From: Sphaeroforma arctica JP610
Lineage: Eukaryota; Opisthokonta; Ichthyosporea; Ichthyophonida
Length of the DNA stretch: 32,131 nucleotides
NCBI RefSeq assembly: GCF_001186125.1
Contig: NW_014040178.1
Coordinates: 22,209 to 54,339, forward strand
Direction of reading: 5' to 3'
The translations under genes were made by a program, and so were the position numbers. Of this stretch, positions 10,574-20,053 are shown one piece after another. The notes beneath the pieces were generated by a model. The model had not been told where the DNA came from. It saw nothing but the letters and a program-made list of their open reading frames with translations, and did no database searches. Each line of letters starts with the position of its first letter. The first letter of the stretch is position 1.

Positions 10574-10807
10574 CTCTCTCAACTTCTGAGTTGACTCCCG
10601 AAAGAGAACCCCAACTCCCTACATAAGTCCCAACAGGACAAGAGGTGCGATGACTGATGAGTGATCAGAAACATGTGTTGAAATTCCGTTTCTATTTGTT
10701 TGATTTGTTTCTGCAAAATAAAAGATTATACTTCTGATTTTATTTTATTTTTTGGGTCTTTTTTTTGGTATTTTTAGAACAAAACCAAAATAGAAAAATG
10801 TTATTTA

Positions 10808-10902
10808 CACGGCCCTTAGGCTCTGGAATAGGGTCGCAAGCAGAAATCAGGTTTCTTACGACGACCGTAAATTTAGCAGAGACCCTAATCCAGAGGGCCG
10901 TG
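10808..10902. mobile_element. 95-bp foldback MITE-like element
   Basis: The left end starts CACGGCCCT and continues through CTGGAATAGGGTC to 10835. The right end (10881-10902) is its reverse complement, with a 6-nt gap in one arm (GACCCTAATCCAG then AGGGCCGTG). The 7-mer TTATTTA flanks both ends directly (10801-10807 and 10903-10909), as a target-site duplication would. There is no coding capacity, so it would depend on a transposase elsewhere. Superfamily not assigned; 7-8 bp duplications occur in hAT- or P-like families. Confidence 0.65.
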
Positions 10903-11137
10903 TTATTTAGCAACGGCAAATTATATTTATTTTTTTAAGAGATAAACAGCAATTGGCTGTTTGATAACCATTATTTTTCCAATTACAGCACCAGTCACAT
11001 GGTCACAGAGACTCGCAGAGACAACAGTCAACACACTCACTGTGACTCGGTGACTCACAGCTGACGTCGTGTACATATAAGGTTGAACGTTGCCCGCTAT
11101 TTTTTCAATTTATAAACGGTTTAACTCTTACGAAATC

Positions 11138-11178
11138 TTTGCACTTTAGCACTTATAGTATAGGTGCTAATGTGCAAA
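11138..11178. repeat. Short inverted repeat (15-bp arms, 11-nt loop)
   Basis: Arms TTTGCACTTTAGCAC (11138-11152) and GTGCTAATGTGCAAA (11164-11178) pair with one mismatch. The stem is too short for a classical microRNA precursor. It could be a decayed foldback element or a structured RNA. Confidence 0.5.
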
Positions 11179-11250
11179 ATTAGACTCTATAACTAAAATA
11201 AACCAATGAAAGTCGACACATATATATATATTTGCTTGCTAAAAGGCATA

Positions 11251-11280
11251 GTATATATATTTATATATATATATATATAT
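11251..11280. repeat. (TA)n microsatellite
   Basis: TA dinucleotide tract, with a shorter one at 11217-11230. Confidence 0.9.
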
Positions 11281-11811
11281 GCTGGCTAAATTTTAGGACA
11301 TAGTATATGACCTAAAAACTGCACCTAATTGGATGTTGTACATATGATTTAAAAAGTTGAACGTTAACCGTTAAACTAAAAAAAAATTCATTATAAACGG
11401 TTTAACGTAAAACATTTTGACTTTTGGACTCACAGTGAAGTGCTTCAATTGAGAGACTTGAGCCTTGAGACTTGAGTGAGTTGAGACTTGAGACTTAAGA
11501 CTTGAGACGAGCGTGTGAGTCTGACTGGAGTCTGTGAGACTGTATCGTGAGTGCCTGACTAAGCGGAGATTATTAACGGTTAGTCCTCGCTACATGTCCC
11601 AGTCCGTCACAGCCTAAAATATGGACATCTAACAAGTGGACATCTGTTGGGGCCTTCTGATTGGCCGACCGGTTTTCGCGAGAATTGACTATGTACTGTA
11701 CAGTACCTAATAGACAGTATTGATATTTAGTGCTACTTTTGAGTGTGAGGGTGCGTTTTGTACACTCTTTCAATATGTGTGACTTTTATTCCGCATTGAA
11801 TCAATGTTCAT

Positions 11812-11994
11812 TCAGTTTGTTGTGTTCTTAGGCTTAATAACGAAGAAGTCTGTCATGGCTTTCTGAGTTCGATTCATCTGTGCTAACCTGTCATATTCGC
11901 CTTCCACACGATGCAATTCTCGGCGTAGCTCGAGTACTTTCACATTCCCCGTCTCTGGTTTGATTAGTTTTATTGCGATATCTTTAATGTCCAC
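11812..11994 (-). pseudogene. 60-codon ORF ending in a PIP-box motif
   Basis: No ATG: the open frame begins just after a stop (first codon shown as GTG). Residues 18-45 form a charged helix (VKVLELRRELHRVEGEYDRL), followed by QKAMTDFF (residues 44-51). That is a full match to the PCNA-interacting box Qxx[MLI]xx[FY][FY], with the Thr-Asp pair typical of strong boxes, then Lys54 and Lys56. A different frame immediately upstream (about 11995-12055) is also open, which suggests a frameshifted longer protein. Pogo/Tigger-family transposases often end this way, so a transposase remnant is one reading. Not proven coding. Confidence 0.35.
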
Positions 11995-13382
11995 GGATCA
12001 ACCCTCAACATATGATTATCGGCCGCTTGTACGGCAGGAAATGCCTTGGGTGAAAATACTGACCAATCATATTGCTAGAGTGGACATCTAACGAAACAAA
12101 CTAAATAAATAATTTTATACAAAATCTCGAAGAAAGTCCTTCTCGCGAAAAATCTCGCCCCTGATTTATTGGACACAACGTCACAACCTTTTCTTTGTTG
12201 AATGACCCAAAATTGATTTTCTCAGCAGCTAATGGGATATGGGCCCTGTCGCCCAGTCGGGCCTGGGCCTTGTGGGCTCTCTCTTCTACTCTGGAGTACT
12301 CTACTCTAGAGTAGAGAGAGTCTCCAGTCACTAGTCAGGGACTCAGGTGAGTCAGGGTATGTAGTCAGTCTGAGAAAGCTATGTGTGCTTCTCTGATTTC
12401 TCTGCTATTCTACTCTCTACAACGAGAGAGAGTAGTCAGGAGTTCAGGACTCAGCAGAGGCTTTCTCTACAGAGTAGAGAGATATATATATTCTGTTTTC
12501 TTAAAGCTTTAACTTTTTGGTGTGGATCACTGGAAATTGGACAATATTTGGAATCTAGATTTTGTTCAAAAAAAAATTATAAACCCCAATTTGCATATTT
12601 TTCAACTTCTCGGCCAAAATAAAACATTTTTTAACATACGTACTATTTTAATATTTGTTACAATGAAACACTCCTTATTCTGATATTTATTTAGTTGTTT
12701 TTCTTCTTTTATCATTAAAAAAAATGTACTATTAAAAAAAACCCAAAATAAAGTCAAAAAGGTCGTTTTTTAAATAAACTAAAAATCGGATTCGGATAAA
12801 TATAAAATCGGGAATCAGGGAAGCAACAGCTTAAATACAGCTCCAAAGTCCGATCTGAAAAAATTGTTTTTTCTTGTTTGTTTTATTTTTTATTACCGCA
12901 GTATTTTAAATTTTTAATACGTCCATAAATATACCAATCGGTTTGTTCGTTTTTTAACTGTTTTGTTTTACAGCAGGACAAATCAGAGCATTCTAAATTG
13001 TATTACTGTACACACACAAAAATATTTACATATTTTCTTCTTCTTTCTTTTCTTTTTCTTTTCTTGCGTCGCATCAAACCATTCTGGTGAGTTGTGAGTC
13101 TGGACTCTGGAGAAGGACATCTGAAGTGTGGCAGATTCAAACTCGTCTCAGGACTCAGAGTTACTGCGTCTCTCTATTATACTCTCCGCTCTGTATTTAT
13201 TTACACATATGTACATAGTGTCTGCATATTCCTTTATATATTAGTTTTCTACCCTCTCTCCCCGCGAGTCTCGCACTCTAGCCCAATAGACCTTTAAAAA
13301 AATACCGAACTGCCAAAATATATTGGGCCCTTTTATTTTTACATGCATTCAGTTTAGATGTTATTGAGCGCGTATATTAAAA

Positions 13383-13529
13383 ATGGGTGTTGATAGACTA
13401 AGACATGAGGTACTTGTAGGTGATGTGTCTCTGATCAAGCTGTGCCAAAAAGGCGAGCACATTTCGATTCTTAGACCTCAAACGGAAGAACGGAAGAAAA
13501 ACATTGTGTTACCGATGCGTCATTTCTAA
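13383..13529 (+). CDS. Short exon-like ORF, unrecognised
   Basis: ATG-initiated, 48 codons, starting MGVDRLRHEVLVGDVSLIKL. After a one-base shift near 13512 a second open frame continues to the LINE copy at 13666 (for example ALARACKNYRNAAEIARRIH, helix-turn-helix-like in composition). The codon pattern looks protein-like in both parts. It may be the 5' part of the gene whose later exons lie at 15175-16612, or a separate broken gene. Confidence 0.35.
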   Translation: MGVDRLRHEVLVGDVSLIKLCQKGEHISILRPQTEERKKNIVLPMRHF

Positions 13530-13665
13530 TTCGCATTGCATTAGCTCGTGCTTGTAAAAACTATAGGAATGCGGCAGAAATAGCTCGTAGAATTCACGCG
13601 CATAACGGTGGTGGTGTCAGCGATGCTTCGATAGATGTAACATTCAACATATTTACTTCCTATAG

Positions 13666-14710
13666 GGATTATATTATTTATTTCAAAAATGGCAAGTATG
13701 TATGATACAATGTACAAACATACGGTATGGCTCTCATAGTCGATGTAGTGGTTCAGGAAAGATTGATGGGAAGAAGTGGTCAGTAAATTCCCGTTTGAAG
13801 CTTGGGCCAAGTTAGTCGACAATGGAAGATATGTGCTGAGTCAATTCGGGCCGGTGTTAACAAAACACTGTTACAATCGAATGTTCCATATATTCGCTTG
13901 CTGACCTACTAAGTAGAGTACCCATCTCTGTGGTACGGAACGGATCTGCGCCGTGTAGTGCCGCGGAATGGTTTAGTGCAGAGTACGAAATACCGAGAAG
14001 GACCAGGTTATTCGTCATAATCCGGTCGAGAAGCGAGGATGGGGGTAAGCCAATGCCGCACCAGACCACGGATGAATTCGGTATGTGTTGGCTGGCCTGA
14101 ATCGGAAGTATCATAGGCGGAACCAACAAGCGCGATGATTTGGTTTGAACCGATATTTGGAAGTAGTACTTCAACAGCGTGATTAGCCAAGGTATAGGGA
14201 ACACCCGTTGATGTGTCAGGAACGGGTGAGGGTACGATGGTTCTTCAACATACTGGAGAAAAGATCCAAGGTGTTCGTGGAGGGTCCAGATACCGTGGAA
14301 GTCGTGGTACTCCTGTAATTGCTGAAGGAGGTCATGGCCAATGGGCGGCAGTTTCGGGCCTACCAGGATGCGTCGAATCAGTTATTGGATGCAGGTAAAG
14401 AGGCTGGTAGTGAACTCGTGGCTACCGGGGCAGACAGGACAGAGACAGTCGTCAGTGCGGTAGTCGAGCAATGTGAACATGTACGTATTCGTTACAATCA
14501 TAGCACAGAGCCAGATTGGTGCAGACTCGAAGCAGCGATTGAAGCTGTCGTGTCTGGCTGTGTCTCGGTTTGAGGTTGGCGGTTTACCCATAACCAGTTG
14601 GTAGTAGTATTGGCGCCGGGCCATTGCCGCGATCTTCTTGTTGGACCAACGTTTTGTTGAGTTCTTCCTAATGTCGTCACAGCGTTGGCGGAGGGCTACA
14701 TGGTCGGGTG
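13666..14710 (-). mobile_element. LINE copy A, 5'-truncated
   Basis: Nearly identical to 20784-21835 (LINE copy B): the C-terminal part of the RT ORF and the 3' region. Its 5' end stops at 14710, where identity to copy B ends abruptly. The 3' end, like the other copies, is an A/T-rich GAAATAAATAATA...ATCC tail rather than poly(A). The retained C-terminal segment includes CLCPVCP, a Cys-rich motif. Stops prevent translation past that point. Confidence 0.85.
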
Positions 14711-14872
14711 AATAATGAACAACGATTTTCGATGAACAACGATTTTCGGATGCACACCTGTTTTTGTATTTGATGGACAGATTTCCCAATAGAAGAAGGC
14801 AGAACATGAGCGGCATTCGCAGGAAACAGAACATGGAATATAAATATAGTTGCGATTGGATCTTTCGTCACC

Positions 14873-15115
14873 GTGCGTTATCAACGATGGATTGCATCCT
14901 ATGAGACCGATAATCGAATTAAAACGTCACATGTAAAGTCCTTCATTTCAACACACGACTCGGATATGATCGTCTACGATAGCGGAGTAGATGTATGTTT
15001 CTATTTTGTTACAGAATGCGCTCACGGAAAACACACCACATTCATATACGGGTACATGTTCACCGTTTTAAAGTGTAAAGAGTATTCGGAGGTATTAAAA
15101 GTTGTGACTATATGA
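14873..15115 (+). CDS. Exon-like ORF, unrecognised
   Basis: 80 codons (start MRYQRWIASYETDNRIKTSH) between LINE copy A and the exon at 15175. Several possible donors exist (GTAAAG, GTATGT, GTACAT, GTATTA), so the exon limits are not fixed. It is probably part of the same + strand gene as 15175-16612. No family recognised. Confidence 0.3.
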   Translation: MRYQRWIASYETDNRIKTSHVKSFISTHDSDMIVYDSGVDVCFYFVTECAHGKHTTFIYGYMFTVLKCKEYSEVLKVVTI

Positions 15116-15174
15116 AGCGTTTTCGAAAGCAGGATTGTCTCATGTGTGGGCTTAAGAGGGAGAGGTGACTGCAG

Positions 15175-15391
15175 ACATTATGCTAGCATATAGAGACGAA
15201 TCGGGCGACGGCATTTTGTTTACATTGAATTATTGTGCATTGGGTGACATTATGTATAACAAGTGTGAAAGTGCTTTCAAAGCAGGAATCAGCTCTTTCC
15301 GTAATGCCTGGCTATCCGACATTACACAAACTAAGTTTGCAACACTTCACGGAGATGACACAATATCAGACAGCAAAAAAATATTTCATAG
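15175..15391 (+). CDS. Unrecognised spliced gene, exon b
   Basis: Starts after GTGACTGCAG (phase 1) and ends at CATAG|GTGAGA (phase 2). It encodes a non-repetitive, protein-like sequence (YRDESGDGILFTLNYCALGD ... LHGDDTISDSKKIFH). Its end joins in phase to 15965 (AG+G = Arg). The acceptor is less certain than the donor. No domain recognised. Confidence 0.45.
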
Positions 15392-15567
15392 GTGAGAAGA
15401 TACCCGATGGGAATATCATGAGCATTACACTGGCACATACAACCCTTTTAGTAGTCAGTGCAAACAACTGCCAGCGTATAGACTGCGACCAACTCCCGAG
15501 ACAAGCCTATCGAGCAACATATACTGCATCAATGCCTCGCCGTGAGTAGCATCTATTCCCTATAGCT

Positions 15568-15940
15568 ACCCCCAACCACGCTCCTCAACCGAATTATGAC
15601 GGATAACCTGGTCCTACTTGGCATTTCTTACTCTGCACTAACCCATTCCACATCACTACACGATAAAGACCCGATCCGAACCACAGAGGTGGGTACGCAA
15701 TTTAGTAGGTCAGAAAGCGAATACGTGGCACACTCGATTGTGTCAGTTTTTTGTCAGCACCGGCCTGAATTGACCCAGTGCATATCCTCCATCGTCGACT
15801 CACTTGGTCCAAGCTTCAACAGGGAATTTACTGACCGCTTCTTCCCATCGATCTTCCCCGAACCACTACAACGGCTATGAGAGCCATACTATAAGTACAA
15901 ACATTGTAACTTAACTCCTTTGAGAAAAAAATATTATCCT
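15568..15940 (+). mobile_element. LINE copy C, short 5'-truncated, with TSD
   Basis: Homologous, in opposite orientation, to the 3' ends of copies A and B (for example MTDNLVLLGISYSALTHSTS in one frame). It keeps only about 370 bp. The 7-mer TATAGCT lies directly on both sides (15561-15567 and 15941-15947), consistent with a target-site duplication. It sits inside the inferred intron 15392-15964. It differs from copies A and B at many positions, so it is an older insertion or from another subfamily. Confidence 0.75.
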
Positions 15941-15964
15941 TATAGCTCCAACTGATGAAACTAG

Positions 15965-16027
15965 GAAATTCTTTGGAACTGCAGCGTATGAAAAAGGTCG
16001 AACACAAGTTGCAGTACCAACATGTGT
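15965..16027 (+). CDS. Unrecognised spliced gene, exon c
   Basis: Begins after GAAACTAG (phase 2) and ends at ATGTGT|GTAAGT (phase 2), reading KFFGTAAYEKGRTQVAVPTC. An alternative acceptor at TTATAG (15945) would lengthen it by 19 nt but then needs a phase-1 donor upstream. The strong GTAAGT donor and in-phase join to 16185 support it. Confidence 0.45.
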
Positions 16028-16149
16028 GTAAGTATAAATGGATAAACATAAATGTTGCTGCGTTTTTATCTAAGTCAAGTGTGCTTATACATGCAAGAGT
16101 GTCTAGATCCGCGGCTACTTCAACTATGCAGGCCTACGCTAAACTTTGG

Positions 16150-16156
16150 TACTAAC
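16150..16156 (+). promoter_or_regulatory. TACTAAC branch-site match
   Basis: Exact TACTAAC heptamer 28 nt before the acceptor AG of the exon starting at 16185. This is the spacing expected of a lariat branch site in the intron 16028-16184. Confidence 0.5.
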
Positions 16157-16184
16157 CAGACCTCGACAAATTTATAGTATGCAG

Positions 16185-16426
16185 TGGGTATTTTGAATGT
16201 GGTCTATATTGTGGCGGGAAAGGTGTACATGTTGCTGCTACAGTGTGGAGTATGACTCAACAGGCATTATGGGCAGATGCCAATGACAATGCTCGTTATG
16301 AGTATGATTCTGTAGTAGCAGCAAACAAAGAGATGGTGGAGAGGGAAATACTTCTGTGCGCTAGTTTACTCTGCAAATCAAAAGTGCCGACGGATAACCT
16401 TACAACAGAGTTTCTAGAGCAAAATG
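16185..16426 (+). CDS. Unrecognised spliced gene, exon d
   Basis: Follows TTATAGTATGCAG. It encodes GYFECGLYCGGKGVHVAATV, a Cys/Gly-rich start, then a helical Ala/Asn/Glu-rich segment. Proposed donor AATG|GTCATC (weak). Joined to 16476, the frame continues FLEQN-GEVARNVAAQ. Unspliced, the frame hits a stop at 16153-16155 upstream and at 16465-16467 downstream, so splicing is needed for a longer protein. Confidence 0.45.
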
Positions 16427-16475
16427 GTCATCGAGAAATCAATGACACTAGCACGACGACAATATAGTCTTACAG

Positions 16476-16612
16476 GTGAAGTAGCGCGCAATGTGGCAGC
16501 GCAAACGAGTAAAAACTCCGATGCTACAAGTGCCGCTATGAAGAAAGCAGCAGAAGCTACTCGAGTTCTCTTTAAGCTTATAGGTAGTGCAGAAGGACTG
16601 CAAAAAGAATGA
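16476..16612 (+). CDS. Unrecognised spliced gene, terminal exon e
   Basis: Acceptor GTCTTACAG, then EVARNVAAQTSK ... AAMKKAAEATRVLFKLIGSA to a TGA stop. Predicted to be one long Ala/Lys-rich amphipathic helix. The preceding intron would be only 49 nt with a weak donor, so this junction is the least certain. No homologue recognised. Confidence 0.4.
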
Positions 16613-16923
16613 TCAAACTTTCTTCAATTTGTATGATGAAATTAAAGCAGAGTGCCAATTACAATGAAGGTGTTGTACTAAATAACAGTAATTGATAGAT
16701 TATATCTAGCTAGACAAATAACCTATAGACACAAAGGACCGGACTAAATAATGGAATAGGGAAATTAGTGCGAATCAAACGTCATCATAATGTAGTATCT
16801 AGGAGACAAAAATCTGCGCTACGCTGTATTGACTACACTGATGCCTAAGCAAAGGAGTAGAACGCATGAGATCTCATGTTTAAAAAGTAACCATCGCCGT
16901 CTCTTGCTGTTCATAGTATATGA
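16613..16923. other. Intergenic stretch, nothing recognised
   Basis: About 310 bp between the unrecognised gene and the copia remnant. No RNA gene, repeat or ORF that I can support. A 5' LTR for the following element was looked for and not seen. Confidence 0.5.
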
Positions 16924-19895
16924 GTGTCTTTGTTTGAGGAGTTGTGTATATTGGCTTTTTGTCCGTGTTTTGGTAACACTCCTTCAACTCTTACAATATC
17001 CTGTGCGACCGCTCTTTGCGCACCTCTACATCTAGTTTCTTGTTCTGGCTCTACACGAATCAAGTGGGTACACCAAACCCTATCTGGTGACAACTATAAT
17101 CGCTGGGATGCCAACTTGTATCTCGCGGCTCTTAGCGACTACGAGTGGGATCTCAATCACATTTTAAACAACTGTAAATTACTTAAACCTCCTTAAAATC
17201 CCTTACGAACCCGCGCGTATTGCTGAAAGCACCATTATATTCCGCAACGCTAAGAAAGCTGTGGGATATTATCGCACCACCAGAAGTCTTCTCATCCGTT
17301 CACTTTTCGATGAACTTTGTGAGACATTCAGCAAAGTAACGATGATGAAAGATACTTGGACCTTCTCAATAGCCTGAGTATTTATTATGACTCATTTACT
17401 TGGACCTATTTGAGACGATAGTAGATGTAGGATATTATAAACTAAATTTTATGTTCTCTGAACTACTACTTACAGGTTTTGGTCTTCCCGCCAATCTCCA
17501 AAATCCAATACGTCTTTTTCTTTTTTTTAACTTTTCTTCAGAAGGAACTTTATTTATATTAGCTAATGTATTAACTTGCTGCCGCTCGCCGTCTCGCCGT
17601 TACACTCGCCTTCAGACAAGTGGCACGGCACCACTGTCCTCCGTATCCCCAACGCACATTATGGCCTTCTGATTGGCCTGTTCAAATTGTCTGGTTCTAA
17701 AATTAAAAGCAAACATAAGTATAGCTTAGCTTTCCCGCAGGTTTCGGTGTTTTCCTTGGACGAGAACCCAACTGCCCACCCGACACCTGGAGAATACAAA
17801 ACTTTGCTACACAACGTTAATTGTGTTCACGCGACGTTCAGCTTCTGCCCGATGAGCTCCCGCGGTAGAATGCATCTGGAAACGGTGCACGCGTTCTAGT
17901 ACTCTCTCAGGTTAAGTTATTCCTTCCAATTGGTATGAACTCGACTCTCCAATCACGGCTGTTGTCCCTTATGTCCCTGCTGCTTCTCCACCTGTCGCCA
18001 TAGATATGACAACGGCTCCTATTCAGCCTGTACCCTCGCTGCCGCCGTCTGCTGCTTCCATGTCAGGTGCCGCACGCGCACCAAGTACCACTGTTATTCC
18101 TTCCTACATATGAGACACACCTAAATGGCCACAAGGAGCCTCCAACCCGTCACACCTAGGACTCCCCGTGAATATCCGCTGCAGCCTGCATTTATCCTGC
18201 CACCAGTAGTTCCTCATTTCAATACCCCACCCCCAAGAGTATAATTACGAACTTCCAAGGCTATCTCGAGGATTGCCGCCGTCAGCGACTTCAGCCTACC
18301 CTCGCTGGACAACGTTCCTTTCCCTCCATCTCATATTCCTGTCAATAACATTTCCACCACCGCTTTCGATGGTTCTTAGTTAAACTACTCGGACACCGAT
18401 AACCCATCAGATTTTTCCGGCTTAATAGCTGATATTCCTACGTCACCGTTCCTGATGACGGAAACAACTCGCCGCAGCAACTTTCGGATCCGTCCGACTC
18501 TTTATTTGACGACGGAGTTAACACTCCTGAGACGTTCGGCGACTACACCGATCAGACTATGACTTCCTAAACTCACCATATCTATTTGTTCGTGTCGCTA
18601 CCACGGATGACATCACTATCCTTACCGTGCAGTATCAAGCAATGCCCGGGCTGCCAGTCTCAAACTCGACGTCTTTCACTTTGTCGTCAATACTGCTTAC
18701 CTCTATTCTTAATTAAATGTCCCAGTCTTCATGCACCCGCCCGCTGGCAGCGTAAAACTCAAATATTACCCCGCAGGTCATGTACTAAAGCTCAAACGGG
18801 GCCTTTATGGCCTCCGTCAAGCTGAACGTCTATGAAATATAGACATCGTTGGTAAACTATCACATTTTTGCTTCCAGCGTACAGACGCCGACAAATCTCT
18901 CTGGTTCCACGATGGCTTCAGAATCTTACTTCTCATCTATGTTGATGAAATTGTACCTGCCGTAACTTGCATGTCTAGACTTGAGCTCTGGCTTTACCGT
19001 GCCCTCAGTCTTCACTACTCTCGCAAGAATCTGGGTTTGGTTCGCCACCTTGTAGGTTTCAGTATTCGTCAATCTCCTTCCTCTGTTACACTCGACCAGA
19101 CGGCTTATGTTGAACACATGCTTGCCACGTTTACTAAAATTGATACCATCCCGAACCATACCCCGGGTAATAGTATTCACCCTGCCTCCCTTGAAGCTCC
19201 AGCTTATCATGGCAAGAACTACCGTCGTCTCCTGGGTGCACTTGAGATTGCCGCTAATTGACCCGAGTTGATATTGCTGCGTGCCTGAATTAACTCGCTG
19301 CTTTTGCTTCAGATCCTAACGAGCTTCATTATAGGGCCCTTACCCGTATTCTTCAATACCTTTCTGTGACAAAACATTGTGCATTGGTTTACAACACGGC
19401 CGCTACCTCTGATGAACTCCTCGCCGTAACACAGATAGTGACTGGGACGGCTGCCACGACAATCGACGTTCCCAATCGGGCACAGTACTATGCTTCAATG
19501 GTACTCCTGTCTTCTGGAAATTCTAGAAACGGAAGACCACTGCTCTCAGCTCTGCCGAAGCCAAATACGATGCCTCCTCTGAATCGGCTCGCAGTATTGC
19601 ATGGTTGAATAACATACTCACAGCCATGCTGTGCGCCTTCTCCCCGCAACGCCTCACTATCCTCCAGGCTGACAATCAATCAGCCATCAAAATTTCTTTG
19701 GGTACTGGTACCCCCAAAGGACTCAAACACAACGCTATTCGTTACCATTACGTTCGTGATTATATTCAGCAAGGCATGCTTATTCTTACGTGCGTCAGTA
19801 CTAATGACAACGTTGTTGACCTTCTTACTAAGTTTCTAGGCCGCGAGATGCGGTTTTTGTCTTGCATAGTTACTAACTTATTATGCTTCTCATAA
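16924..19895 (+). pseudogene. Degenerate Ty1/copia retrotransposon (gag, RT, RNase H)
   Basis: Successive copia domains in order, split by stops and frameshifts. Gag: TLSGDNYNRWDANLYLAAL (about 17072-17130). A Pro-rich hinge follows at 17940-18250. RT: KRGLYGLRQAE (about 18790), LIYVDEIV (about 18938), then LVRHLVGFSIRQ and LDQTAYVEHMLATF. RNase H: ALSSAEAKYDASSESARSIA (about 19548), then QADNQSAIKIS and NAIRYHYVRDYI. The RT active site reads YVDE where active elements have YVDD, so the second catalytic Asp is lost. No integrase core was found between gag and RT, so that part is probably deleted. Confidence 0.85.
19536..19895 (+). pseudogene. Copia RNase H domain segment
   Basis: The best-preserved part of the element: one open frame from just after a TAG (19526-19528) to a stop. 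It covers the SSAEAEY-type motif, the DNQSA motif and the KH...YHxVRD motif of copia RNase H, ending NDNVVDLLTKFLG (compare the usual AD-x-LTK-x-L end). Not functional in isolation. Confidence 0.8.
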
Positions 19896-20053
19896 TTACC
19901 TTAGTTACTGAACAGGGCCATAATTCTGTAAATACATACACACTTTTACTTATATATAAAATTAGAAATGTGAATAAAAGAATAGTTGTTTAAAAAAAAG
20001 TATATGATATTAGACCTGTAATGTCAACCAAGTTTACCTCCGATTTAAAACAA

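Larger units (their letters stand above)
9801..11406. repeat. Dispersed GTTTAACGG / AACGGTTTAAC motif
   Basis: CGTTTAACGGATTTTTT occurs at 9801-9817 and again at 10020-10036. TATAAACGGTTTAAC occurs at about 11111-11125 and about 11392-11406. A related GTTAACCGTTAAAC lies just upstream at about 11365. The core is nearly palindromic. Spacing is irregular. Confidence 0.55.
9147..13382. other. AT-rich gene-poor region with GAGTC-type word islands
   Basis: No convincing protein-coding exon was found apart from the small ORF at 11812-11994. AT-rich stretches (poly-T/A runs, TA tracts) alternate with islands dense in CTACTCT, GAGTC, GACTC and GAGACTT words at about 9290-9420, 9535-9570, 10990-11060, 11400-11560, 12270-12490 and 13085-13190. 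The words are partly self-complementary (for example CTACTCTAGAGTAG near 12300). Origin unknown; it may be decayed mobile or satellite DNA. Confidence 0.55.

Noticed and set aside
11622-12092. Repeated GTGGACATCT words as possible transposon ends around the PIP-box ORF
   Set aside because: They are in direct, not inverted, orientation and no target duplication is seen.
18586-18825. 79-codon + strand ORF
   Set aside because: Wrong frame: the copia RT motif KRGLYGLRQAE lies in another frame of the same bases.
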